DNA from: an uncultured Granulosicoccaceae bacterium
GTDB lineage: Bacteria > Pseudomonadota > Gammaproteobacteria > Granulosicoccales > Granulosicoccaceae
Direction: 5' to 3'
DNA length: 49,530 nt
Assembly (NCBI GenBank): GCA_938041955.1
Contig: CALISD010000036.1
Coordinates: 1 to 49,530 of the forward strand
Positions 34,773 to 43,788 of this stretch are shown here, one piece after another. The notes under the pieces were generated by a model, which had not been told where the DNA came from, made no database searches, and was given only the letters and a program-made list of their open reading frames with translations. Both the position numbers and the translations under genes were made by a program. Each line of letters starts with the position of its first letter. The stretch's first letter is position 1.

Positions 34773-36980
34773 TTATACCGTCGGTGGTACTTTCTGAGCA
34801 ACTCGTCGTCCTACTTTGGACTTTCCGACCAGCAGCTGCATGAGCAATACAACGACCAGCATAACCACAATGAGTGTTGTGCTGTACGCGATCGCTATGC
34901 CGTAGTCGTTGTTTTCCACTCGGCCGATAATGTAACTGGTTGCCATATTGTGCTCAGCGCTGACCAGAAATATCACTGCACTGATTGCTGTCATTGCACG
35001 AACGAAGCTAAACACAAGTGCCGCGAGAATCGCCGGTTTCATCAGTGGCAATATAATTTCTCTGAACGTACGCCAGGTATTGGCACCCAGTGTGAGTGAC
35101 GCTTCATCAAGGCTTTTATCAAGCTGAGACATAGAGGCGACACCCGCACGAATACCGACTGGCATATTGCGAAAAATAAAACTCAATACCAGAATAACGC
35201 CGGTGCCGGTTAACTCTATAGGCGGTACATTAAACGCCATAATGTAGGCAACACCAATGACGGTACCCGGTATCGCAAAGCTAAGCATGGTGCCAAACTC
35301 AAATGCGTTCTTGGCTGCAAAGTCTTGTCGAACCAACAGGTAGGCCGTTACTAATCCTACCGCCGCAGTTAATGGCGCAGCCGTTGCAGCTATACGAAGT
35401 GTCGTCCAGAACGAATCCCACGCTGAACCACGGAAATGCAGCCCGTTATCAGTCATGGTGACCCCGAAGGCCGTGATGTAGTGCTTTAACGTTATAGAAT
35501 GGTCCAGACCCCATATTTCTACGAAGCCGCCGTAGAAGATCATGCCGTACACGACAATCGTAAAGGTACTCCAGATACCCACCAGAATGTAACTTGGAAT
35601 CAACACCCGACGCGGCAGTATCGCGGGAATACCGCTGTCACCCTTGCCAGTCTGAGTGGTATAAGATTTTTTCCCGAGCCAGCGGCGCTGTGCATAGAAA
35701 GCACTCAATGTGAATATCAACAACACAATAGCCAACACTGCCGCCTGGCCCTGATCATTCTGCGCACCCACAATGGCAAAGAAAATCTCGGTAGACAACA
35801 CGTCGTAGTTGCCGCCAAGCACAAGCGGATTACCGAAGTCAGCCATGCTCTCAATAAACCCGAGTAAAAAGGCATTGGCAATACCCGGTCGCATCAACGG
35901 CAACGACACCGTTCTAAACGTCTGCCATCTTGTCGCCCTGAGTGTTTGCGATGCCTCTTCCATGGAAGGTGCAACCCCTTCAACCACCCCTATTAACACC
36001 AGGAAGGCGATCGGTGTAAATGACAGTAACTGTGCAATGAGAATACCGGGTAAGCCATATACCCAGCGGGTAGGATTAATACCGAGCAAATCGGCGACAA
36101 AGGTGGTGACAGCCCCGGACAAACCAAATAGAAGAATAATAGCCAAGCCGATAACAAACGGCGGCGTAATGATAGGCAGTACAGTCAGTGGCCTAAGCAG
36201 ATGTGCCTGGCGCATTCCCGAACGAGTTGCCACTAACGCGAAGACCAGACCAAGTAACGTTGTCAGCGCCCCGACACATAGTGCCAATACCAGTGAATTC
36301 CATGCAACACCACATGATCGGTTTTCAGTCAGGCAATGCAGCCCCCAGATTTTACTGCTGAATAATTTAGAAAAGAAAACACCGAGTGAATAGTTACCGT
36401 CACCATCCTGCACGGCACTAGCCAGCATATTCAACACCGGGAACAGAATAAACATGCCCACCAGTGCTATAACGAATCCTATGGCGCCAACAATAAAGAC
36501 ATCACCGTTTACCGCTCCTCGTGCCGCTATGCCGGTGGTGAGAAAAAACAGAAAAGAGACGCAGACAAGCATCGCGCCATAGCCAAAACCAAACTGCCTG
36601 TCACCAAGCTCTCCGAACGCTTGAGTGAGAAGCTCACTGTTCCAGCCTCGAATACCTATCGCAAAACCCTGCGCCAGCATATAAGCCAGGCCCAACACTC
36701 CGGCCAAACAAAGCATCTGGCCGAGCAGTCGGCCGCGTGTGGGTATTAATTTAGAAAGAACGATGCCCAGCAGAGGCAGTGACAACAGCACCGGCACAGG
36801 CGAGAGCCAAAGCTTTTCGCCTTGCAGCAACAAAAACAGCGCCGGAGCATAGTCAGTATCAAACGGATAGCCATCCGTGAGCCACTCGAAGCTCCACAGA
36901 CCATCGTCCAGTACATACCACGGGAGCACGCAGAACCCGAGCAAGCCAACCAAAAGCCACAACCCGATCGTGCGGTTCAT
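34773..36980 (-). CDS. ABC transporter permease, fused double-domain (FbpB/AfuB-like)
   Basis: Inner membrane permease of about 735 residues with two binding-protein-dependent transport domains in one chain, each with the EAA-type loop (SMEEASQTLRATRWQTFRTV around residue 335-355; SLDEASLTLGANTWRTFREI in the second). The long N-terminal part (about 200 residues, several extra helices before the first domain) is more than in standard FbpB and resembles AfuB-type permeases. The start at ATG 36980 was chosen because the in-frame GTG at 37004 lies in the loop of a hairpin. No strong ribosome site is seen. Confidence 0.88.
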   Translation of the reverse strand: MNRTIGLWLLVGLLGFCVLPWYVLDDGLWSFEWLTDGYPFDTDYAPALFLLLQGEKLWLSPVPVLLSLPLLGIVLSKLIPTRGRLLGQMLCLAGVLGLAYMLAQGFAIGIRGWNSELLTQAFGELGDRQFGFGYGAMLVCVSFLFFLTTGIAARGAVNGDVFIVGAIGFVIALVGMFILFPVLNMLASAVQDGDGNYSLGVFFSKLFSSKIWGLHCLTENRSCGVAWNSLVLALCVGALTTLLGLVFALVATRSGMRQAHLLRPLTVLPIITPPFVIGLAIILLFGLSGAVTTFVADLLGINPTRWVYGLPGILIAQLLSFTPIAFLVLIGVVEGVAPSMEEASQTLRATRWQTFRTVSLPLMRPGIANAFLLGFIESMADFGNPLVLGGNYDVLSTEIFFAIVGAQNDQGQAAVLAIVLLIFTLSAFYAQRRWLGKKSYTTQTGKGDSGIPAILPRRVLIPSYILVGIWSTFTIVVYGMIFYGGFVEIWGLDHSITLKHYITAFGVTMTDNGLHFRGSAWDSFWTTLRIAATAAPLTAAVGLVTAYLLVRQDFAAKNAFEFGTMLSFAIPGTVIGVAYIMAFNVPPIELTGTGVILVLSFIFRNMPVGIRAGVASMSQLDKSLDEASLTLGANTWRTFREIILPLMKPAILAALVFSFVRAMTAISAVIFLVSAEHNMATSYIIGRVENNDYGIAIAYSTTLIVVMLVVVLLMQLLVGKSKVGRRVAQKVPPTV

Positions 36981-36993
36981 GAGATGCCAATCA

Positions 36994-37018
36994 ACACCCG
37001 CCACAAGGCGGCGGGTGT
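36994..37018 (-). promoter_or_regulatory. Hairpin between binding protein and permease genes
   Basis: ACACCCGCC (36994-37002) and GGCGGGTGT (37010-37018) form a 9-bp stem with a 7-base loop. There is no T-run on the transcribed minus strand. Such hairpins behind ABC binding-protein genes usually protect the upstream message and lower permease output. Confidence 0.6.
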
Positions 37019-37039
37019 GAATCTAATAATAGTTGGCAC

Positions 37040-38068
37040 TTATTGCGACAGTACTGATACCTCATCATCCCACTTCTTCAACAAGCGACTGCGCTCAGCT
37101 TTAGAGCCGTACTTTTTGAAGTCATAGTCAATCAAAGTAAGCTTTGACAGATCAGGCGCAAGCGGTGAGCTCTCGGCTGTTGTGTTAGACATTACCTGAT
37201 AAGCTTTTACTTCCAGAGACCGTGATTGCACATCAGCAGACAGGGCCCAGTCATAAAACTTCTGTGCGTTCTCAGGGTTACGCGCACCTTTGACGATACT
37301 CATTCCACCAATTTCATAACCGGTACCTTCACACGGTGCAACTACCTTGATCGGGAAACCTGTAGCCGCCTGCTTTACTGCATCATGCATAAACACAATA
37401 CCAATGGTATTCTCGCCACGTGCAGCAGCCTTAATAGGTGCAGAGCCTGATTTGGTGTACTGATTGATGTTCTTGTGCAAGCCTTTCATAAATTCAAAGC
37501 CTTCCTCTTCACCGAACAATTGCACGATAGTGGCAAGTGTCGTATACGCGGTGCCAGATGAATTAGGATTGGCCATTTGCACATGCCCTTTGTACTCAGG
37601 CTTAAGCAGATCTTTCCAGCACGCAGGTACGGGCAGATTGTTGGCTTTCAGCACTTCTTCGTTGTAACCGTATCCGAGTGCACCAGAATAAATACCTATA
37701 GTCGCATTGCCACCAGACTCAGCCTGTGCAATTGCCCACGGATGAAGTTCACCACGCATTGGTGACTCGTACACTTCAGTCAAGCCTTCTTCTGCCGCTT
37801 GCAAATGAGGATCACCGGTTCCACCCCACCAGATATCACCTTTCGGGTTGCTGGCCTCAGCTTTAATCTGGGCTAGCGTCTCACCCGAAGATTTGCGAGT
37901 CATGTTGACTTTGATGCCCGTCGCCTCTTCAAAGCCGGTTGCCATCAACTGGCACCAATCTTCCTGCGCACTACAGTAATAAGTCAGCTTCTCTGCGGCA
38001 ACGGCATTGCCATTGGCCATGGCAACGATCGATACCAATGCGGCACCAAGGTATGTTTTGATTTTCAT
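37040..38068 (-). CDS. ABC transporter substrate-binding protein, AfuA-like
   Basis: Periplasmic binding protein of 342 residues with a signal peptide ending VAA (residues 1-25). It belongs to the family 1 group often labelled ferric-iron binding. Visible: two close Cys (C32, C39), KSSGETLAQIKAEASNPKGD and DIWWGGTGDPHLQAAEEGL. The paired tyrosines that bind iron in FbpA are absent; at that region it has H228-D229 (FMHDAVKQ) and E252 (GTGYEIGG). As I recall, AfuA proteins use a His-Asp pair and a Glu at the same spacing to bind hexose phosphates, so a sugar-phosphate or other phosphorylated ligand is more likely than iron. It has a GGAGG site and is the first gene of the importer operon. Confidence 0.85.
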   Translation of the reverse strand: MKIKTYLGAALVSIVAMANGNAVAAEKLTYYCSAQEDWCQLMATGFEEATGIKVNMTRKSSGETLAQIKAEASNPKGDIWWGGTGDPHLQAAEEGLTEVYESPMRGELHPWAIAQAESGGNATIGIYSGALGYGYNEEVLKANNLPVPACWKDLLKPEYKGHVQMANPNSSGTAYTTLATIVQLFGEEEGFEFMKGLHKNINQYTKSGSAPIKAAARGENTIGIVFMHDAVKQAATGFPIKVVAPCEGTGYEIGGMSIVKGARNPENAQKFYDWALSADVQSRSLEVKAYQVMSNTTAESSPLAPDLSKLTLIDYDFKKYGSKAERSRLLKKWDDEVSVLSQ

Positions 38069-38348
38069 TTAACGGATCCTCCGGTTTTTTAAAGGCTGCT
38101 GGCCCTGAACACGGCGTGGCAGCGTAATAGCGGGATCATGATGACAGCGAACCCCTGTTGATGTAAACCAAAGTTCTTCGGTAAGGCGCAACGGCAATAG
38201 AGGTGCCGTCAGAGGCTTCCGTAACGACCGCCCCGGTAGAATTTCTACCGTAACTACACCGATTTATCCGCGCCACAACCCGTTAGCTGTTCAGACGACA
38301 GAGAAGCCCAGGCGCCACCAATAGATGACTATTCAATTTAATGAGCGA

Positions 38349-39180
38349 AGCCGCCGTGCGAGCAAAGCAGAATATCTGCTTGCTCGACTGCTGTAGGCAC
38401 TAAGACATTTCTGCAGCGATGCTGCATGTTCCTTGCTCACGCGGCGGGCTACCTGAGATCGATACACGTCTGCCTTCTGCTTCAAACCAAGCTTCGTACA
38501 GCTAATGAATCCAGGATCGCACTCTCCTTCATACAATACTTCGTGCGGCCACAGTAACCAGAAAAAGCAAACAGCATCGTCAGCAATAAAAGATCAAGGT
38601 AACCCGCCGCGTGAGCAAGGCAAAAACGGCTCGCCCGATAGAGCAACAGCGTATCGCTGTCCCTTGCTCACGCTGCGGGCTACCTGGGACCGATACACGA
38701 CTCCCTCTGCGTCATAGAATGCTTCGTACGGCCACACCAACCAGAAAACAAACAGCATCATCAGCAATAAAAGATCAAGGTAACCCGCCGCGTGAGCAAG
38801 GCCAAAACGGCTCGCCCGATAGTGCAACAGCGTACCGCTGTTCCTTTCTCACGCTGCGGGTTACCCGGGATCGATCCACGACTCCCTCTGCGTCATAGAA
38901 TGCTTCGTAAGGCCACAACAACCAGAAAAAAAACAGCATCATCAGCAATAACAGATCAAGGTAACCCGCCGCGTGAGCAAGGCCAAAACGGCTCGCTCGA
39001 TAGAGCAACAGCGTACCGCTGTCCCTTGCTCACGCTTCGGGCTACCTGGGACCGATCCACGACTGGCTCTGCATCATAGAATGCTTCGTACGGCCACAGC
39101 AACCAGAAAGCAATCAGCATCGTCAGCTATGGAAGATCAAGGTAACCCGCCGCATGAGCAAGGCCAGATACGTTCGTCCA
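38349..39180. repeat. Array of 181-bp repeats made of facing REP-like palindromes
   Basis: In the 1193-base gene-free stretch 38069-39261, the sequence CCCGCCGCGTGAGCAAGG recurs with an exact 181-base period (23-base copies at 38598, 38779, 38960 and 39141). Its inverted partner, CCTTGCTCACGCTGCGGG with small changes, recurs at 38431, 38662, 38843 and 39024. Between facing partners sits an ACAGCG/CGCTGT mini-hairpin, so each unit can fold into a long stem. A diverged relative with its own hairpin lies at 38349-38385. The remainder of each unit (GATCGATACACGACT type, CTTCGTACGGCCACA, CAGCAATAAAAGATC) is also conserved. Open frames across it are by-products of the repeat. Confidence 0.85.
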
Positions 39181-39261
39181 ACAGACGCATACTCACCTAT
39201 GCGATGTATGCCGAAGTAGCCAAAAAATCATGTGCCCGCTTTCTACGTACAAATAAGTAGT

Positions 39262-40137
39262 TTAACTATAGAAGCCGGCCAACCCTTCAGCCAAACCATC
39301 ATAAACGACTCGCAATTTTCGAGACGCGCGCAACTCCTGTTGCGCTACGATATACAAAGGCAACTGCGGCAGATCAAAATCTAAAGATATTTTTTTTAAA
39401 TTCGGGACTTTTCCCGCCAGTTGATCCTGCATTACTACCAAACCCAGCCCTGCCATGGCACATTGATTTTGCACCATGATGCTGTCAGTTCTTATTTGAA
39501 AGTCTTCACGCTTAAATTTCATACCCATCCGCTTTGCGCCTTCGATGAACAACGGGCTAATATCAAAGCCGATAAATCGATGCGCTGAAAACTCGTCCAT
39601 CGTTTTGGGTATTCCGTGTTTTCTTAAGTAGTCTTTATGCGCATAGAAGCCAATAGGCAGATCAAACAAATGCCTGGATATCAAATCCTGTTGATCAGGC
39701 GGGAACATTCTGAGCGCAATATCCGCCTCGCGTGAAAGTAGATTAGATGTTTCATTAGAGGCGACAATCTCTATTTGCAATGCAGGGTTATCTTCCAGCA
39801 GCTTATCTAAACAATACGGCAATACGTCAACAGCCAACACTTCACTTGCGCTTATCCGCACGGTGCCACTGACCGCACTTGAAAAATGTGCCGCCTCTGT
39901 TTGCAGACGATCGGCAACGTTGTCCATTTGCTTCGCGTGGCGCAGCAACTCGTGACCCTTGTCTGTCAACACCAGGCCGGTTTTCCGCCTGTCAAAGAGT
40001 TGCACCGACAATTGCCGCTCAAGTTCAGACAAGTGCCGGCTGATGGTTGATTGAGTAACTTCCAAATGACGAGCGGCTGCAAGGGTAGACCCATGCTCTG
40101 CAACCATTAGGTAGGATCGAACCAGATTCCAGTCCAT
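39262..40137 (-). CDS. LysR-family transcriptional regulator
   Basis: 291 residues. N-terminal winged helix-turn-helix (residues 1-60: MVAEHGSTLAAARHLEVTQS, then TISRHLSELERQLSVQLFDR) and a C-terminal periplasmic-binding-like effector domain. It resembles the group of LysR regulators annotated for oxidative or small-acid metabolism, but the effector is not known. It is divergent from an epimerase-like gene at 40271 with a 133-base shared promoter region holding a good LysR box, so that gene is the likely target. Confidence 0.93.
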   Translation of the reverse strand: MDWNLVRSYLMVAEHGSTLAAARHLEVTQSTISRHLSELERQLSVQLFDRRKTGLVLTDKGHELLRHAKQMDNVADRLQTEAAHFSSAVSGTVRISASEVLAVDVLPYCLDKLLEDNPALQIEIVASNETSNLLSREADIALRMFPPDQQDLISRHLFDLPIGFYAHKDYLRKHGIPKTMDEFSAHRFIGFDISPLFIEGAKRMGMKFKREDFQIRTDSIMVQNQCAMAGLGLVVMQDQLAGKVPNLKKISLDFDLPQLPLYIVAQQELRASRKLRVVYDGLAEGLAGFYS

Positions 40138-40169
40138 TGCAACCCTTTGTTTTCATTGTTAAATGCATT

Positions 40170-40184
40170 ATTGCATATCTCAAT
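40170..40184. promoter_or_regulatory. LysR-type operator
   Basis: ATTGCATATCTCAAT contains the T-N11-A core with inverted arms ATTG and CAAT, 33 bases before the LysR start and 87 bases before the divergent gene start. An overlapping inverted repeat ATGCA-TTAT-TGCAT lies at 40163-40176. Confidence 0.6.
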
Positions 40185-40270
40185 GTATTTTTTTGCCATT
40201 TATTATCCATAAACGCGCCGCTAATGTGAAACACGTAGACGCAGCAATTCACAAATACGGAGAACACCTC

Positions 40271-41233
40271 ATGGGTAATCATTCAAATACCAATCGCAAA
40301 TCCGCTTTAATACTTGGCGCAACAGGAGGCTTCGGATCCGCCCTCACCAAGGTGATGTTGAACAGCGAATGGCAGGTGAAAGCACTCACTCGAACACCAA
40401 AGTCAGATACTTCTGATGCCAACATTCATTGGTCGGTCGGAGATCTCAATGAGCCGGAAACACTCGAGGCACTAGCGGTAGGAGTTGATGTCATCATCCA
40501 CGCTGTCAATGTTCCGTATCCCAAGTGGGATCCGATAATGATCAACTACACCGCAACAATTATCGAAGTTGCGCAACGTCACAACGCCCACCTTATCTTT
40601 GTTGGCAACATCTACAACGCAGGTATTCCCGCCAACGGAGTTATATCTCACAACACCCCAAACGCGCCGGTAAATGGCAAAGGGGTAGTACGTGCAACTT
40701 TGGAACGCATGATTAAAGAAGCAGCAGACGATGGTCTTAAGGCTACTGTTCTTCGTTTTGGTGATTTCTTCGGACCCGATATTCCCACAACTAACTGGTT
40801 CAACGAATGCACCAAAGGAGTATCTAAAAACCAACTAACGATTGCAGGTCCTGCAGACATTACTCACAGCTGGGCCTACCTGCCAGACGCCGCAAAAGCA
40901 ACGGAGCAAGTAGCCAGCAAGCGCCTGGAAACAACCGATTCAGCCAACTACCTTGTGCTACCTTTTCGTGGCCACGAATTCTCTTTCGGTGAATTGCAAC
41001 GAGCCTTGCAAAAGATCAAGGGCACTCCGATAAAACTAAGGAAGATGCCGTGGAAGGTATTGACAGTGGCCGGCTTTGTAATCCCTCTGTTGCGAGATGT
41101 AGTTTCCATGCGATATTTATGGAATCACGACATTAGATTAGATGGCACAGCACTAACGGAATTCCTGGGCTTCGAACCGCACCACACCCCTCTCGACGAT
41201 ATACTAAGAGACCGACGATTTGGCATCAACTGA
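40271..41233 (+). CDS. NAD(P)-dependent epimerase/NmrA-like protein
   Basis: 320 residues, extended SDR type. Rossmann motif ILGATGGFGSALTK near the N-terminus; then VDVIIHAVNVPYPKWDP, FVGNIYNAG and LRFGDFFGPDIPTTNW. The usual YxxxK active site is not obvious (the segment is replaced by NGKGVVRATLERMI), which suggests an atypical SDR that binds a nucleotide without classic catalysis. The start at ATG 40271 is preceded by GGAGA. Divergent from the LysR gene, presumably under its control. Substrate unknown. Confidence 0.85.
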   Translation: MGNHSNTNRKSALILGATGGFGSALTKVMLNSEWQVKALTRTPKSDTSDANIHWSVGDLNEPETLEALAVGVDVIIHAVNVPYPKWDPIMINYTATIIEVAQRHNAHLIFVGNIYNAGIPANGVISHNTPNAPVNGKGVVRATLERMIKEAADDGLKATVLRFGDFFGPDIPTTNWFNECTKGVSKNQLTIAGPADITHSWAYLPDAAKATEQVASKRLETTDSANYLVLPFRGHEFSFGELQRALQKIKGTPIKLRKMPWKVLTVAGFVIPLLRDVVSMRYLWNHDIRLDGTALTEFLGFEPHHTPLDDILRDRRFGIN

Positions 41234-41284
41234 CACACAGCGCCACCTCAGCGATAGATTGAATGAACTTTCCAGAATCGTTCA

Positions 41285-41309
41285 GGAAACCCGATGCGTA
41301 AGCGAGAGG
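41285..41309 (+). repeat. REP-like repeat, diverged copy
   Basis: GGAAACCCGATGCGTAAGCG and the following GAGAGG match the dispersed repeat at 20875 with three changes. It lies between the epimerase-like and DUF1330 genes. Confidence 0.6.
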
Positions 41310-41425
41310 ATCAAGGAAAGCAAGTCAAACGCCTCCGGACTACCCCACTGCCGGTTAAATGCGGTGTATATTACCCGGACGGCTAAGCGCAAATTCGCCA
41401 CAGCGACACCAAGAGAGGAATAAAA

Positions 41426-41719
41426 ATGACTTGTTACGCAATCGGGCACATCACCGTGACCAATATGGAGGGTTACAAAGACTACGCGTCAAAGGTTCCC
41501 GCAACCATCGCAGCTCATGGTGGAAAATATCTGGTTCGCGGTGGTGAATTCAAAGACGTAGAAGGCAGCATGCCACATGATCGACACGTAGTGCTTGAAT
41601 TCCCGACCCGGGATGCGCTGGAAGGCTGGTATTACTCCGACGAGTATCAGTCTATCTTGAAAATACGACTGGCTAATTCAGAAGGCGTGATGACCACTGT
41701 TGACGGATTTGTGGGTTAA
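41426..41719 (+). CDS. DUF1330 domain protein
   Basis: 97 residues, a complete DUF1330 ferredoxin-like (dimeric alpha-beta barrel) domain: GHITVTNMEGYKDYASKVPA, then GGKYLVRGGEF and the FPTRDALEGWYYSDEYQSIL segment that defines the family. Function is unknown. The ATG follows a GAGGAA ribosome site. It stands alone between the epimerase-like gene and the DUF839 gene. Confidence 0.9.
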   Translation: MTCYAIGHITVTNMEGYKDYASKVPATIAAHGGKYLVRGGEFKDVEGSMPHDRHVVLEFPTRDALEGWYYSDEYQSILKIRLANSEGVMTTVDGFVG

Positions 41720-41912
41720 CGCACCTACGGTGCTTCCACTTTAACCAGGATCGTTACCACCATCCGCTAACAGCAGAAAACAACGCCGATCTTTTCATAT
41801 ATAAACAATCCATTGGTACACAAGATATTTTTCGTTTACGACGCCGAATGTAACGGACGATTCGAGAGGCTCAACGATCAATTTTAGAATGACCAATCAC
41901 TGGAGATTTAAC

Positions 41913-43601
41913 GTGTATAACTTCAATTTTACCAAAATCAGCTTCTATGTCGGACTTTCTCTCGCAACGCTGCCGGCCTATTCCGCAGATAAATCTTTGG
42001 TGAGAATTGCCACCATGCCAGCGGGGGCGGAAGTGACCGGGTTATCTACCAATGTATTTGGCGACCTGTTTTTGAACGCACAGCACACCGGCGGAAAGAA
42101 CGAATTCAAAGACGATGCACCACCGGCAATACTTGGCTACATCGATGGCTTTGAGAGCAGTACAGCTTCAAGTATGGCAATACCAGCGGAAAGTAAACAC
42201 AACCAGGTTAATGTCGGCAGCGGCGAGTACATCACGTTAGGCAAAGCGGGCGAAGCCCTGGGCTCCGGTGAAATTCTGGGCGGCGTTTACGACGTTAAAG
42301 GAGAATTGATGTATGTCTCCAACGCACCTGACTTCAATGGCTTTGTACCAGTGGGCGCTAACAAAGCCTACCTTTACACCGCATGGGAAGGCGCCGGGCG
42401 GGAAGGCATGGGCGCGGTCAGCAGACTCACACTAAACAGAGAAAACGGTCAATGGCAAACCGACCTGTCAACCTCTGACATGCTGGATCTGTCATCCGTC
42501 GGTGGCGGACAGGTATTGTGTTCGGGAACCATCACTCCGTGGGGCACACCATTACTTGCAGAAGAGAACTTTTTCTACAACAGCGCTGTGTGGAACCACC
42601 CTGACAACCACGACGAAGACGAGCGTGCAAGCTTCCAGAAAGGTAACGACATTAACTATATAAAGCCCAAGAACGTCAGTAAGTACCTAGGGAAGATCGG
42701 TAACCCCTATCGCTACGGCTACATGATTGAAATAAATAACGCCGCCAGTGACTCGGGCCAGGAGCCAGTCAAACACTATGCCACCGGACGCTTAAGCCAT
42801 GAAGTCGCGGCCATTATGCCCGACATGAAAACCGTCTATATGACAGACGATGACTCAGCCGTCTACAGCGACAAGAAGTACAACTCTGCCTCTGGCGGCG
42901 TCTTCTTTAAATTCGTCGCAGACACCAAAGGGGATTTAAGTGCAGGCACACTATACGCCGCAAAACTCACCCAGGACGCAGAGACAGACCCGCACAAAGC
43001 AGGCTTTGATGTGTCATGGGTAACGCTTGGCAAAGGTAACAACACTGAAATCGAATCATGGATTGCTGAATACGACGGTATCGAAGTATCTGACTACGTA
43101 GACGGACAATCAAACTACATTTCGGATGAAGATATCATCGCCTACGCCAATGGCAGCTACAAAGACGCAAGACCCGCGTTTCTCGAATCTCGCCGAACGG
43201 CCGCTGCAATGGGCGCAACCAACGAATGGGACAAACTAGAGGGTGTGACAACACACGGTAACAACGTGTATCTGTCAGCTTCAGCGTTGTCATTTACAAT
43301 GGATAAGAGTTGGGGCAACAAACATTGGTCAACAGGCGAACCTGCCGAAGACGCAGTGGGCCATATAGGTTTAAACGCTGAAGGCTGTGGTGGCACCTAT
43401 ATTTCCGTCACGGGTGACGACTACAACATCACTCGCATCGAACCCTATGTGATTGGCAAGACAACAGAAGACGGACGTTGCGATGACGATCTACCGGCTA
43501 ACCCGGATAACATACTTGCCTTAAGCGACGGTACGTTGCTGATCGGCGAAGACGCAGGTCCTAAACGCCATGTGCTTGATATGCTGTGGCTGGTTAAGTA
43601 A
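41913..43601 (+). CDS. Secreted PhoX/DUF839-type protein
   Basis: About 562 residues. A signal peptide (MYNFNFTKISFYVGLSLATL, cleavage near YSA) is followed by a DUF839 beta-propeller domain. Family signatures are GRLSHEVAAIMPDMKTVYMT, DDDSAVYSDKKY and PDNILALSDGTLLIGEDAG. PhoX members are calcium/iron-dependent alkaline phosphatases; whether this one keeps all metal ligands cannot be judged by eye, so phosphatase activity is only possible. The start is taken as GTG 41913, which has GGAG at seven bases and yields a clean signal peptide; an ATG at 41889 has a poorer site. The gap before it shows no gene. Confidence 0.82.
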   Translation: MYNFNFTKISFYVGLSLATLPAYSADKSLVRIATMPAGAEVTGLSTNVFGDLFLNAQHTGGKNEFKDDAPPAILGYIDGFESSTASSMAIPAESKHNQVNVGSGEYITLGKAGEALGSGEILGGVYDVKGELMYVSNAPDFNGFVPVGANKAYLYTAWEGAGREGMGAVSRLTLNRENGQWQTDLSTSDMLDLSSVGGGQVLCSGTITPWGTPLLAEENFFYNSAVWNHPDNHDEDERASFQKGNDINYIKPKNVSKYLGKIGNPYRYGYMIEINNAASDSGQEPVKHYATGRLSHEVAAIMPDMKTVYMTDDDSAVYSDKKYNSASGGVFFKFVADTKGDLSAGTLYAAKLTQDAETDPHKAGFDVSWVTLGKGNNTEIESWIAEYDGIEVSDYVDGQSNYISDEDIIAYANGSYKDARPAFLESRRTAAAMGATNEWDKLEGVTTHGNNVYLSASALSFTMDKSWGNKHWSTGEPAEDAVGHIGLNAEGCGGTYISVTGDDYNITRIEPYVIGKTTEDGRCDDDLPANPDNILALSDGTLLIGEDAGPKRHVLDMLWLVK

Positions 43602-43788
43602 GTTCTACAGTAAAGGTTGGCGGCGGGCGTCGTTCACGCTGCCATACATCACAGAACAACTTGCAGTTTTTAGTGGCACACTCTCGCTCACACACGCCCG
43701 TAAATGCCCGAAGCTGGAGTCGTTTGCTGCCACTCACCTCAACCCGGAAAAGTGAAGCGCAGGAACAAAACCTTTGCTGATCTCAGCC

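Noticed and set aside
35809..36393. 194-codon open frame opposite the ABC permease
   Set aside because: It is antisense to a clearly conserved membrane protein gene and has no recognisable domain or ribosome site.
33658..38068. Ferric iron ABC importer
   Set aside because: The binding protein lacks the paired tyrosine iron ligands; a phosphorylated ligand fits better, though iron is not fully excluded.
38349..39180. CRISPR array
   Set aside because: The period is 181 bases with conserved filler between the palindromes instead of unique spacers, and no cas genes are present.
38611..39260. Three similar open frames of about 95 codons in the 181-base repeat array
   Set aside because: They recur with the DNA repeat period, have no ribosome sites and encode low-information Arg/Ala/Ser-rich sequence; the DNA palindromes explain the conservation.
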